Of a stretch of DNA of 64,000 nucleotides, positions 1 through 7,851 are shown in pieces (the first letter of the stretch is position 1; each line of letters starts with the position of its first letter). Made by a program: the position numbers and the translations under genes. The stretch is from Agreia sp. Leaf283. GTDB lineage: Bacteria > Actinomycetota > Actinomycetes > Actinomycetales > Microbacteriaceae. The notes beneath the pieces are model-generated. The model ran no database searches. It had not been told where the DNA came from and was given only the letters and a program-made list of their open reading frames with translations. The stretch lies in NCBI RefSeq assembly GCF_001422485.1, contig NZ_LMNF01000004.1:1-64000 (forward strand), written 5' to 3'.

Positions 1-68
1 TCAAGACCGACGCCGTCAAGGCCGGCCTCCTCGTCGGAATCGCCAAGATCACCGTCAACACCAAGTAA
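1..68 (+). CDS. 3' end of an unidentified protein-coding gene
   Basis: An open frame enters from the left edge and stops at TAA 66-68. The 21 visible codons end in VGIAKITVNTK. The hydrophobic/beta-like tail is too short to assign to a family. A strong hairpin at 143-174 follows it in the sense direction, which supports a real gene end here. The product is unknown. Confidence 0.55.
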   Translation, partial: KTDAVKAGLLVGIAKITVNTK

Positions 69-76
69 CACCCCCT

Positions 77-126
77 CGTTCGTCGAGCCTGTCGAGACGC
101 ACACCCTTCGACAAGCTCAGGGAACG
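77..126. repeat. Inverted pair of the dispersed GTTCCCTGAGC..TCGAAGGG repeat
   Basis: A degenerate copy (CGTTCGTCGAGCCTGTCGAG, 77-96) faces a full copy in the opposite sense (104-126). The same element recurs at 24691, 26259, 26304, 48155-48283, 50565, 50593, 54819, 54924, 54979 and 62576. It is intergenic here and can fold into a stem-loop. Confidence 0.8.
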
Positions 127-142
127 AAAAGGTACGAACGCC

Positions 143-174
143 GAATGGCCCGCCACCGAAGTGGCGGGCCATTC
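143..174 (+). terminator. Perfect 14-bp hairpin, likely terminator of the first gene
   Basis: GAATGGCCCGCCAC (143-156), a CGAA loop and the exact complement (161-174) form a very stable GC-rich stem between the gene ending at 68 and the one starting at 227. There is no long T-run, as is usual for actinobacterial terminators. Confidence 0.75.
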
Positions 175-226
175 CGCGTTTCACCACCCCCGCACCTTCC
201 CAGCTCGATGATGCAAGGATCGATCA

Positions 227-1603
227 GTGAGAACAGTTCTGGCACTCGTCGCCTCTGCGGCCGTCGCCGTCGCCATCGGCTTCGAGACGACGCAGCTGAA
301 CCTCTTCTCCCGCACCGATCGACCGGCGATGCTGGCGGTTCTCGCCGCGGCCTGGCTGTTCTTCGCCCTGGCATTCCTCGCCCTGAGAAAGGTGCCCGCC
401 CGGCACGTGACGTCGGTCGTCGTCGCCGGCGCCGTGCTCATCGGCGGAGCCGCGATGCTCGCCCCGCCCAACACCAGCACCGACTCGGCTCGCTACGCCT
501 GGGACGGCATCGTCGCCACCGCGGGAATCTCGCCCTACGACCACGTCCCGGCATCCGATGCTCTCGAAGATCTGCGGCCCGACTGGCTGTTCCCCGCCGA
601 CTGCGACGCCACCCGCCTCAGCGAGACCACCACCGTTCCGAGCGGCGAGCCGCTGTGCACCGCCATCAACCGGCCGCACGTTCCCACGATCTACCCGCCG
701 CTCGCCGAGCTCTACTTCACGGGCGTGCGCGCCCTCGTCGACCCGAGCGTCGAGTACTGGCCGTTCCAGCTCGGCGGGCTCGTCATCTCGCTCGGTGTCA
801 CATGGATGCTGCTGGTCGCGCTGCGTCGCCGCGGCATGGACCCGAGGTGGGCGGCCCTTTGGGCATGGTGCCCCCTGGTCGCGACCGAGGCGGTCACCAA
901 CTCCCACGTCGATGCGCTCGGAGTGGCGCTCGCCCTCGCGGCCAGCCTGCTCGTCGCATCCGGTCGCCGCGTCTGGGGCGGAATCGCGCTCGGCGCCGCC
1001 ATCGCCACCAAGCTCATCCCCGTCATCCTCGCACCGCCGCTGCTCAAGAAGCGCCCGCTCACCCTGATCACGGTCTCGGTGGCCACCTTCGCGCTGCTCT
1101 ACGTTCCCTACGTGGTGATGTCGGGATTCGGCGTGCTCGGCTACCTGCCCGGCTACCTGTCGGAGGAGGGCTACGACGACGGAAGTCGCTTCGCGCTGCT
1201 GTCGATCGTGCTCCCCGGATCGGCCTCCATCGTGGTCGCCGCCGCGCTCATCGCGGTGGCGACGGGCCTCGCGTGGTGGAAGTCGGACGCCTCGGCGCCG
1301 TGGCTCGCCCAGCTCGCGCTCGTCGGCAGCATCCTCATCATCGTGAGCCCGCGCTATCCCTGGTACGCGCTGCTGATGATCCCGTTCATCGTGCTCAGCC
1401 AGCGCTGGGAGTGGTTCGCAGTTCCGCTCGCCCTGTCGTGGCGCATGACCATGCCCACGCTCGCCGTGACGCGCATCGGCCTCGCGGTGGCCGCCGTGGT
1501 CGTGATCGGCGCCTGGCTGTACCGGCGCCGACGGGCGCGCGCCGTCGCATCCGGAACCCCGCAGGCGAGCCCACCCGCGACCCCACCGGCGGTGCCCGCG
1601 TGA
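227..1603 (+). CDS. Polytopic glycosyltransferase, GT87/DUF2029-like
   Basis: A 458-residue protein with about ten hydrophobic segments. Near residues 85-105 it shows the pattern DSARYAWDGIV..GISPYDH. This acidic, aromatic loop followed by a G.SPY element is typical of membrane mannosyltransferases that use polyprenyl-phosphate sugars (GT87, as in PimE-type enzymes). Donor and acceptor cannot be read from the sequence. The GTG start is chosen because AAGG lies about 8 bp upstream. Its stop overlaps the next gene's GTG by 4 bp (GTGA), so the two glycosyltransferases are probably co-translated and work on the same envelope glycan or glycolipid. The C-terminal tail is Pro/Ala-rich. Confidence 0.75.
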   Translation: MRTVLALVASAAVAVAIGFETTQLNLFSRTDRPAMLAVLAAAWLFFALAFLALRKVPARHVTSVVVAGAVLIGGAAMLAPPNTSTDSARYAWDGIVATAGISPYDHVPASDALEDLRPDWLFPADCDATRLSETTTVPSGEPLCTAINRPHVPTIYPPLAELYFTGVRALVDPSVEYWPFQLGGLVISLGVTWMLLVALRRRGMDPRWAALWAWCPLVATEAVTNSHVDALGVALALAASLLVASGRRVWGGIALGAAIATKLIPVILAPPLLKKRPLTLITVSVATFALLYVPYVVMSGFGVLGYLPGYLSEEGYDDGSRFALLSIVLPGSASIVVAAALIAVATGLAWWKSDASAPWLAQLALVGSILIIVSPRYPWYALLMIPFIVLSQRWEWFAVPLALSWRMTMPTLAVTRIGLAVAAVVVIGAWLYRRRRARAVASGTPQASPPATPPAVPA

Positions 1604-3216
1604 CGCTCGGGGCGGTCGGGGCGCCCGGCACGCTCGGCGCGCTCGTGAGGCGGCGCATCGAGATTCCGATCCTGGCGGTCGTCGGCGCCCTGATCGTGCT
1701 CATCGGCATCGACACCCCCTCGATCTGGTATGACGAGGCGGCCACGATCGTGTCGGCCACGCGCACCTGGCCCGAGCTCTGGGCGATGCTGCACACCGTC
1801 GACGCCGTGCACGGGGTCTACTACGCGTTCATGCACGTGTGGTTCGACATCGTGGGCTATTCGCCGTTCACCCTGCGGCTGCCGAGCGCGATCATCTCGG
1901 GCGGCACGGTGGCGCTCACGATGCTGCTGGCCTCGCGGTTCGGAACCCGCGGGTTCGCCCTGCTCGCGGGCGTCGTGCTGATCACGATCCCGCGGTTCAC
2001 CTGGGCCGGCATCGAGGGCCGCTCGTATGCGCTGACCGCGCTGCTCGCCGCGGCCCTGACCCTGCTGCTGATGCGCGCGCTGCGCTCGCCTGTACGAGAC
2101 TCGCGCTGGTCGGCCGTCTGGCCGTGGCTCGCCTACGCAGGCGTAGCGCTCGTCTCGGTGGGCGTCTTCGTGTACCTGTCGCTCGTGGTCGTGGCCCACG
2201 CGGTGACCGTGCTCGTGCTCACGAGCTCGGGCACGCTGAGCCGGCGCCAGCTGTTCGCCTTCGGCCGCACGGTGGTGCCGCTCGGCGTCGTCTGCATTCC
2301 CTTCGTGCTCATCGTGGCATCGCAGTCGGGTCAGGTGGCGTGGATCGATCCCATCAGCCAGCGCACCCTCACCGGAATCCTGATCACCCAGTTCGCGCCG
2401 ATGAACCCGCCGTTCGCCATCTTCACCTGGCTCGTGGTGCTCATCGGAATCGCCACCTTCATCGTCGCCCGCCGCGCCGCGACGACCAGGGCCAGGGCCG
2501 CGCGCGATCTCATGGCGTGGGTGCTGCCGTGGCTCGTCGTTCCGACCGTGGTGCTGGTGCTCACATCGGTGCTGGTCACTCCGCTGTACTCGCCGCGCTA
2601 CCTCACCTTCCTCGTGCCCGCGCTGGCAATCGCGATCGCCGGCGGAATCGTGGGCCTTGGGCGCCTCACCCGCCGCGCCACGCGACTGCCGGGCGCCGCC
2701 CGGTGGCCCCGGATGCGATCGGTTCCGTGGACCGCGTTGGCCGCGATCTCGGGGGTGCTGGTTCTCGCACTGCTGACGCAGCCCTCGTATGTCGCACAGC
2801 GCGGAGCGGAGGCGAAGCAGGACGCCTCGTGGTCGAAGGCGGCGTGGCGCGTGTCGGAGGTAGCGGCGTCGTTGCCGGCCGACGCCTCGCCAGCGGTCGT
2901 GTTCGGAAGCATCGCGTACCACCCGGCAGCCACGGCACGGGTGGTCGAGTACGCGTATCCGTGGGCCTTCACGTCGCTCGACGACGTGGCTCTCGTCGAG
3001 CCGATCGGCGTCACGGATCGGCTGTGGGAGACGGCCGAGCCCGTCGATACCGCGATGCTCGAGGGCGACGACACGGTGATCCTCGTGTCGAGCGGCCGCG
3101 ACCGCGAGGTGAACGAGGCAGCGATCGAGGGAGCGGGCTTCACCGAGGTCGACCGCTGGCACTACACGAACCTCTGGGTGAAGGTCTACGACCGAACTCC
3201 TGTGCCGCTCAAGTAG
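1600..3216 (+). CDS. Polytopic glycosyltransferase, GT39/ArnT-like
   Basis: A 538-residue membrane protein starting at the GTG that overlaps the upstream stop. The first hydrophobic segment is followed by IWYDEAATI, the Asp-Glu loop used as the catalytic base in GT-C enzymes of the ArnT/PMT type. About ten further membrane segments and a C-terminal extracytoplasmic domain of roughly 130 residues follow. By family it would transfer a sugar from a lipid-linked donor on the outer face of the membrane. The partner at 227-1603 is probably in the same pathway. The substrate is unknown. The stop codon TAG lies inside a 39-bp dispersed repeat (3213-3251). Confidence 0.75.
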   Translation: MTLGAVGAPGTLGALVRRRIEIPILAVVGALIVLIGIDTPSIWYDEAATIVSATRTWPELWAMLHTVDAVHGVYYAFMHVWFDIVGYSPFTLRLPSAIISGGTVALTMLLASRFGTRGFALLAGVVLITIPRFTWAGIEGRSYALTALLAAALTLLLMRALRSPVRDSRWSAVWPWLAYAGVALVSVGVFVYLSLVVVAHAVTVLVLTSSGTLSRRQLFAFGRTVVPLGVVCIPFVLIVASQSGQVAWIDPISQRTLTGILITQFAPMNPPFAIFTWLVVLIGIATFIVARRAATTRARAARDLMAWVLPWLVVPTVVLVLTSVLVTPLYSPRYLTFLVPALAIAIAGGIVGLGRLTRRATRLPGAARWPRMRSVPWTALAAISGVLVLALLTQPSYVAQRGAEAKQDASWSKAAWRVSEVAASLPADASPAVVFGSIAYHPAATARVVEYAYPWAFTSLDDVALVEPIGVTDRLWETAEPVDTAMLEGDDTVILVSSGRDREVNEAAIEGAGFTEVDRWHYTNLWVKVYDRTPVPLK

Positions 3217-3251
3217 CCGCACGATGCTGGAGCCGGCGTATCGAGATCACC
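3213..3251 (+). repeat. 39-bp dispersed repeat (GTAGCCGC...GTATCGAGA)
   Basis: 35 of 39 positions match 24746-24784. Related pieces (GTCGAGTAG, GTATCGAG, CGATACGCCGG) occur at 54780-54925. It begins at the stop codon of the glycosyltransferase gene, so it is a 3'-flank element. Confidence 0.7.
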
Positions 3252-3260
3252 GATCCGGTA

Positions 3261-3341
3261 TCACAGGACGAACCGAGGGATTGTCGGTGTGTCGTCCCTC
3301 CTCCGACGGAGTGTCGTCGATTCATCCTGTTGAACGATTCC
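3261..3341 (-). repeat. 81-bp structured direct repeat, copy 1 (3' side of DUF559 gene)
   Basis: It aligns without gaps to 4431-4511, exactly 1,170 bp away. ACAGGACGAAC and TTCATCCTGTTGAACGA are identical in both. Read on the minus strand, ACAGGATGAA pairs with TTCGTCCTGT (one T.G pair) to form a 10-bp outer stem around conserved CGACGACAC and ACGACACACCGAC blocks and a small inner hairpin. This copy contains the last six codons and the stop of the DUF559 gene. Its function is unknown. Confidence 0.8.
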
Positions 3342-4305
3342 GGTTCATCCGTCGGAGTCGGTGAAGGTCCTCCATGTCCGAGACAGCCCGACTGATCGCG
3401 GCCAGAGTCGACGGCCACATGTCGAAGATGTGATGGGGAAGAATGCGAAGAGTCGGCCGGCCGAACGCGAACGACTGGAGAGTCTTTCCGTAGTCCCAGC
3501 TGATCTGCTCCTCTCCGGTGTGCCAGGCCCGGCTGTCGATATCGAGGCCGACCACGCCATTGATCAGCAGATCCAGATCGCTCGAGCCCGGAATGCCGAC
3601 CTGCGGCTCGACCACGAAGCCGGCCCGTCGCATCCGCACCCGAACGATCGACTCGGGACCGGAATCGGCCGCGGGATCGAGCTCGACTCTCAGCCTCTGC
3701 AATCGACGCGGGAGCGATCTGAAGAGAGATTCGAGATTGTGAGCGTGCACGACCTCCTTCCGCAGTGCGGAGTCGATGGCTGCGATCGCATGTTCGTCGT
3801 CGAGGCAGAGCACCGCCTGACGGAGCGCGCTCATCGGATCGGCCAGCCAGTCGTCCGCCCACGACCGCGCCGTTCGAGTGCTCGCGGCGTTCGCGCGCTG
3901 CCAGTGCACACGTGGTGGGCCCGGCTCCGCCCAGAAGGTCTTGTCGGTCCGACGGGTCTCGGGACTCCGGCCGAGCGCGGCGATCTCGTCGAGGTGGAGA
4001 CGAGATGCCGATGGGGGAACGTGGATATGAATCGCCGTGTCGAGCCCGCCCCATACGCCGACACGGCGAAGGGCACTCACACAGCCGACGCGTCCCCCGG
4101 CCATCACGGCCCGACGCTGGTCGATGTCGGCTTCCGGGAGCGCGTACATTCCTCGGCGGAGCCTCTCGAGAGCCCCCGAGCGGCATGCCGCATCGATGCT
4201 GGCCGGGTCTATGCGTGCCTCGAGGAGTGTTCGTCTCGACGCGACGTTGCCGTTGCGACGGACACAATGCTGGATGAGCCGGAGATCTCTCGAGGAAGCA
4301 GTCAT
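3322..4305 (-). CDS. AbiEi-like/DUF559 (Vsr-fold) protein of unknown function
   Basis: A 327-residue protein. The first ~70 residues resemble the winged-helix N-terminus of AbiEi-type antitoxins (LRRGMYALPE, then SALRRVGVWGG). The last ~110 residues carry the DUF559 pattern (ESIVRVRMRRAGF, then GSSDLDLLINGVVGLDIDSRAWH), related to the Vsr/PD-(D/E)XK nuclease fold. Such proteins are common and often multi-copy in Microbacteriaceae, and none is known to me to have an assigned role. No AbiEii toxin neighbour is present, so a toxin-antitoxin role is not supported. The gene stands alone between two 81-bp repeats, one overlapping its 3' end and one about 125 bp upstream of its ATG. It could be part of a small mobile or self-maintaining unit; that is inference. 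Confidence 0.75.
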   Translation of the reverse strand: MTASSRDLRLIQHCVRRNGNVASRRTLLEARIDPASIDAACRSGALERLRRGMYALPEADIDQRRAVMAGGRVGCVSALRRVGVWGGLDTAIHIHVPPSASRLHLDEIAALGRSPETRRTDKTFWAEPGPPRVHWQRANAASTRTARSWADDWLADPMSALRQAVLCLDDEHAIAAIDSALRKEVVHAHNLESLFRSLPRRLQRLRVELDPAADSGPESIVRVRMRRAGFVVEPQVGIPGSSDLDLLINGVVGLDIDSRAWHTGEEQISWDYGKTLQSFAFGRPTLRILPHHIFDMWPSTLAAISRAVSDMEDLHRLRRMNRNRSTG

Positions 4306-4430
4306 TCGAGGATCGTCGTCTCGGTCGACTGGTGGGTGGACCAGAGATCGTCGTCGCGGGGGAGAATCCGCCGAGTTCGAGGATTCGGGAGGAGAAGTCG
4401 GGGTCGGATGGTTCCGGACGTTTCTCGTAT

Positions 4431-4511
4431 TACAGGACGAACGGAGGAGTCGTCGGTGTGTCGTCGGTAGAACGACCGAGTGTCGTCAGTTCATCCTGTT
4501 GAACGAATCCC
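4431..4511 (-). repeat. 81-bp structured direct repeat, copy 2 (5' side of DUF559 gene)
   Basis: Partner of 3261-3341 in the same orientation. The outer stem is kept. In the inner hairpin one base pair is changed on both sides (C-G in copy 1, G-C in copy 2) and another is lost. The copy lies between the 3' end of the lacI-type gene and the promoter region of the DUF559 gene. Confidence 0.8.
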
Positions 4512-4548
4512 GGCCCGGACTCGGGAGTCACTCGATGGAACCCAGGAC

Positions 4549-5610
4549 TCAGACAGTCGGAGCAGGCCCCGTCGTCGACCCCACGTGCAGTTCGCACGTG
4601 AACGCGATCGGAGTGTCGGGGCGCTCCCCGGCGAGCAGCGCGGTGACCGCGGCTCCGGCCGCGTGGCCCTTCTCGCTGGCGGGCTGCACCATCGTCGTGA
4701 GGTCGTGCGCGAAGCCGTCGATGCGGATTCCGTCGAAACCGATCACACTCACGTCCACCCCGACCACGAGACCGAGCTCCTCGACGGCCTGGATCACTCC
4801 GATCGCGAGCAGGTCGGCCTGGGCGACGATGGCGGTCGGGCGCTCCGACGCGGCGACGGAGAGCAGTTCGAGCGCCGCACGCCGACCGTCTTCGGGCGTG
4901 TTGTGCACCGACGACCAGGCCGGCGCATCCGGGTACACCTCGCGCGTGCCGAGCAGCCGCTCGCGAGTCACCGACACCGCGATCGGGGTGTCGTCGGTGA
5001 CGGGGCCGGCGTCGTGGCCGTCGGCCGTGGCGAGCGTGGCGATGCCCACGCGGGTGTGGCCCAACGACTGCAGGTGCCGCGCGGCGACGACGGACGCAGC
5101 GCGGTTGTCGAGGGTCACCTCCACGAGCTCGGGGCGAGACGGCCCCTCGACCGAGACGACCGGAATGTCGCGGCGACCGAAGACCTCGATCGAGTGGTCG
5201 ACGCGGGTCGAGCATCCGAGCAGGATCACGGCGTCGACGGCCGCCGTATCGATGGTCGCGGCGCCCTCGCCCGAGTCGGTGAGTAGCAGCAGTCCGGCGC
5301 CCTGCGGGCCGAGCGCGGTGGCGACTCCGTCGAGAGTGATGGATGTCACGGGGTCGCGGAACGCGTACAGCAGGCTGCCCTCGAGAACGACGCCGATCAC
5401 GCCGCTGCGCCCCTGACGCAGCGAGCGTGCCCGGGGGTCTGGACCGTCGTAGCCCAGCGAAGCCGCGGCGGCGAGCACGCGCTCGCGCGTCGCATCCGAC
5501 ACCGGGCCCGACCCGCTGAACGCGATCGACGCGGTCGAAACGGAGACTCCGGCGGCCTTGGCCACGTCTGCGAGAGTGGGACGGCGGGTGTGTTGATCGC
5601 TCGCGGTCAT
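4549..5610 (-). CDS. LacI-family transcriptional repressor
   Basis: 353 residues. The N-terminal helix-turn-helix and hinge read TLADVAKAAGVSVSTASIAF, followed by a periplasmic-binding-protein-like effector domain with the usual segments (GVVLEG; AVILLGCS; SVIGFDGI). The ATG at 5610 is chosen because it puts the HTH at residues 12-31; the frame stays open far upstream but overlaps the divergent gene. It faces an MFS transporter gene with a 14-bp palindrome between them, so it probably represses that transporter and itself until a ligand, presumably the transported compound, binds. The ligand is not predictable. Confidence 0.9.
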   Translation of the reverse strand: MTASDQHTRRPTLADVAKAAGVSVSTASIAFSGSGPVSDATRERVLAAAASLGYDGPDPRARSLRQGRSGVIGVVLEGSLLYAFRDPVTSITLDGVATALGPQGAGLLLLTDSGEGAATIDTAAVDAVILLGCSTRVDHSIEVFGRRDIPVVSVEGPSRPELVEVTLDNRAASVVAARHLQSLGHTRVGIATLATADGHDAGPVTDDTPIAVSVTRERLLGTREVYPDAPAWSSVHNTPEDGRRAALELLSVAASERPTAIVAQADLLAIGVIQAVEELGLVVGVDVSVIGFDGIRIDGFAHDLTTMVQPASEKGHAAGAAVTALLAGERPDTPIAFTCELHVGSTTGPAPTV

Positions 5611-5623
5611 GTTGGTAGCGTAG

Positions 5624-5637
5624 TCGAATCGATTCGA
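5624..5637. promoter_or_regulatory. LacI-type operator palindrome
   Basis: TCGAATCGATTCGA is a perfect 14-bp palindrome with the central CG expected for LacI-family operators. It lies 14 bp upstream of the repressor ATG and 40 bp upstream of the MFS ATG, so one site can control both promoters. Confidence 0.8.
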
Positions 5638-5677
5638 TTTCGTGCGATACCGCTCTTCAACGCATTCAGGACACCCC

Positions 5678-6916
5678 ATGACCACACCCACGAGCGACGT
5701 CGCCGTGCATCCCCCGCGTACCCTCGTCGCCTGGCGCAACGCGGTCTTCATCGTCTTCATCCTGAGCGGCGTGAGCATCGCCACGTGGGTGGCTCGCCTC
5801 CCGGCCATCCGCGACGGACTCGAACTGAACACGGCCAACGTCGGCGTGCTCATCTTCGGAATGTCCGCCGGATCGGTCGTCGGACTCATCGTGTCGCCCG
5901 CAATTCTTCGTCGCTTCGGGCCGCGCGCCGGAATCACGTTCTGCATCTCGCTGGTCGCCACGGGTCTCGTACTCATCGGAATCGGCGGTGGCCTCGTTCC
6001 TGCCGTCACCGTCGCCTTCATCGGCCTCGTGCTCTTCGGCTTCGGCAACGGAGCCTGCGACGTGATGATGAACGTCGAGGGCGCCGCGGCCGAACGCGCC
6101 ATCGGCAAGACCCTCATGCCATTGATGCACGCGATGTTCTCGGGCGGAACCGTGCTCGGCGCCGGCATCGGCGCGCTCGCCTCGGCCCTCGCCATCCCGG
6201 TGTTCGCCCACCTGGTCGCCATCGCGGTCATCCTCGTGGCGGTCGTGATTGTCGCCGTCAGGTTCATCCCCCACGATCTGGATGCCGCCGACCAGGCCGA
6301 ATCCGCAGGCTCGGCCCCGCGCATCCCGCTCGGCCAGCGACTCAAGGCGAGCCTCAAGATCTGGGCCGACGCCCGCCTGCTTCTCATCGGCGCGGTCATG
6401 CTCGGCATGGCGTTCGCCGAGGGCAGCGCCAACGACTGGATCGCGATCGCGACCGTCGACGGCCACGAGCAGTCGAACACCACGGGCGCCATCGTCTTCG
6501 GCATCTTCGTGGCCGCCATGACCGTTGGCCGCGTCGCCGGAGGGCCGCTGCTCGATCGCTTCGGACGCGTTCCGACGCTGCGCGTCACAGCCATCGTCGG
6601 CATCGCGGGATTGCTGCTCTTCATCCTCTCGACCGACCTGTGGGTCACCATCATCGGTGCGATCCTCTGGGGGCTCGGCGCCGCCCTCGGCTTCCCCGTG
6701 GGCATGAGCGCCGCGGCAGACGACGAGAAGAACTCGGCCGCGCGCGTGAGCGCCGTGGCGATCATGGGCTACACCGCGTTCCTTGCGGGCCCGCCGCTGC
6801 TCGGATTCCTCGGCGAGCACTTCGGCATCCTGAACGCTCTCTACGTGATCCTCGCGCTGCTCGTAGTCTCGTTCTTCGCGTCGCCGGCCACCCGCGAGCG
6901 CACGTACGAGAAATAG
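5678..6916 (+). CDS. MFS transporter, YbjJ-like
   Basis: 412 residues with twelve predicted membrane segments. The first half carries the GLELNTANVGVL..GMSAGSV pattern and FGNGACDVMMNVEGAAAE, typical of the YbjJ/FucP-like MFS branch. The ATG at 5678 is preferred (AGGA just upstream); an upstream ATG at 5642 would add 12 poorly hydrophobic residues and lies beside the operator. It is divergent from the LacI regulator and probably controlled by it. The substrate is unknown; sugars or small metabolites are usual for the branch. Confidence 0.8.
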   Translation: MTTPTSDVAVHPPRTLVAWRNAVFIVFILSGVSIATWVARLPAIRDGLELNTANVGVLIFGMSAGSVVGLIVSPAILRRFGPRAGITFCISLVATGLVLIGIGGGLVPAVTVAFIGLVLFGFGNGACDVMMNVEGAAAERAIGKTLMPLMHAMFSGGTVLGAGIGALASALAIPVFAHLVAIAVILVAVVIVAVRFIPHDLDAADQAESAGSAPRIPLGQRLKASLKIWADARLLLIGAVMLGMAFAEGSANDWIAIATVDGHEQSNTTGAIVFGIFVAAMTVGRVAGGPLLDRFGRVPTLRVTAIVGIAGLLLFILSTDLWVTIIGAILWGLGAALGFPVGMSAAADDEKNSAARVSAVAIMGYTAFLAGPPLLGFLGEHFGILNALYVILALLVVSFFASPATRERTYEK

Positions 6917-6941
6917 GCCCGTCGCGAAGTAGTCTCTCCCC

Positions 6942-7745
6942 ATGGCAGGCCGCAGCGAATCCGCGAACTTCGTCGAGGCGCTCGCACGGGGTTTCGACAT
7001 CATCGGCGCGTTCAGCGACAACCACACGGGAATGTCACTGGCCGAGATCGCCGCGGCCACGAACCTCGCGCGACCCACGGCGCACCGACTGCTCGCCACC
7101 CTGATCGAGCTCGGCTACGTGCGGCAAGACGGCTCGGTCTTCGAACTCACCCCCCGGGTACTCGACCTCGGCTACGCGTTCGTCAGTTCGCAGGGGCTGT
7201 GGCAGGTGGCGAAACCCCATCTCGAGGCCCTCGTTCACCTTACTGGCGAGTCGTCGTCGATGGCCCAGCTGAGCGGCAGCGACATCGTCTACACGGCCAG
7301 GGTCGCTGTGCCGAAGATCATCGCGCTGCGCGTCGAGATCGGCACCCGGTTTCCCGCCGTGGTCACCTCCCAGGGCAAGGTGCTGCTGGCTTGGCTGGCC
7401 CCGGATGCGCTGGAGCTCGCCCTCGATGCGCCCAGCCTGTCGCGGGTGGTGATCGCCCATCGAGACCGCGCCGACCTCGATCGCGAACTCGCCCTTGTGC
7501 GTGAGCGTGGGTGGGCACTCGCCGACGAGGAACTCGCTCCCGGGGTGCGGTCCATCGCCGCCCCCGTGCGTGACAAATCGGGCACCGTTCAGGCCGCCGT
7601 CAACGTCACCGTGCACGCCGCCGAGACGGCGACCTCCGACCTCGTCGAGCGTCACCTCAGCCACCTTCTGGAGACGGCGGCGCACATCTCCGCCGACTGG
7701 GCTCGGCTCGAGGCCCGCCCGTTCAGCGAGATTCTCGAGCCGTGA
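6942..7745 (+). CDS. IclR-family transcriptional regulator
   Basis: 267 residues. The N-terminal winged helix has the recognition region MSLAEIAAATNLARPTAHRL (about residues 31-50), and the C-terminal GAF-like effector domain contains RFPAVVTSQGKVLLAWL and ELAPGVRSIAAPVRD. This layout matches PcaR/PobR-type regulators of aromatic acid catabolism. It lies directly upstream of, and in the same direction as, the catabolic operon at 7852-13218. Two inverted repeats sit in the gap, so it is the likely regulator of that operon, with an aromatic or ring-cleavage product as plausible effector (inferred). Confidence 0.9.
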   Translation: MAGRSESANFVEALARGFDIIGAFSDNHTGMSLAEIAAATNLARPTAHRLLATLIELGYVRQDGSVFELTPRVLDLGYAFVSSQGLWQVAKPHLEALVHLTGESSSMAQLSGSDIVYTARVAVPKIIALRVEIGTRFPAVVTSQGKVLLAWLAPDALELALDAPSLSRVVIAHRDRADLDRELALVRERGWALADEELAPGVRSIAAPVRDKSGTVQAAVNVTVHAAETATSDLVERHLSHLLETAAHISADWARLEARPFSEILEP

Positions 7746-7813
7746 TCGGCCATCCGCACGGAGCCCGCATCTGAGCATTGACGCGCGCCCAGCGGAGGCG
7801 CATACTTGGCTCG

Positions 7814-7845
7814 TGTCCGCCTGACGGACATTTGTCCGCAAGACA
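7814..7845 (+). promoter_or_regulatory. Probable IclR-regulator operator pair
   Basis: TGTCCG (7814-7819) and CGGACA (7825-7830) form a 17-bp inverted repeat. Immediately after, TGTC (7833-7836) and GACA (7842-7845) form a second, weaker one that repeats the TTGTCCGC half. Both lie just upstream of the first operon gene, where an IclR-type regulator would bind. Confidence 0.55.
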
Positions 7846-7851
7846 GATCTG

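Noticed and set aside
145-1599. Long plus-strand frame preceding and fused to the second glycosyltransferase
   Set aside because: Arg/Pro-rich translation that is a frame shadow of the gene at 227-1603; only the part from GTG 1600 looks like protein.
3322-4305. AbiEi-AbiEii type IV toxin-antitoxin system
   Set aside because: No AbiEii nucleotidyltransferase gene is next to it; only the N-terminal domain resembles AbiEi.
5611-6765. Upstream extension of the LacI-type gene
   Set aside because: It is antisense to the MFS transporter gene; the HTH domain starts right after ATG 5610.
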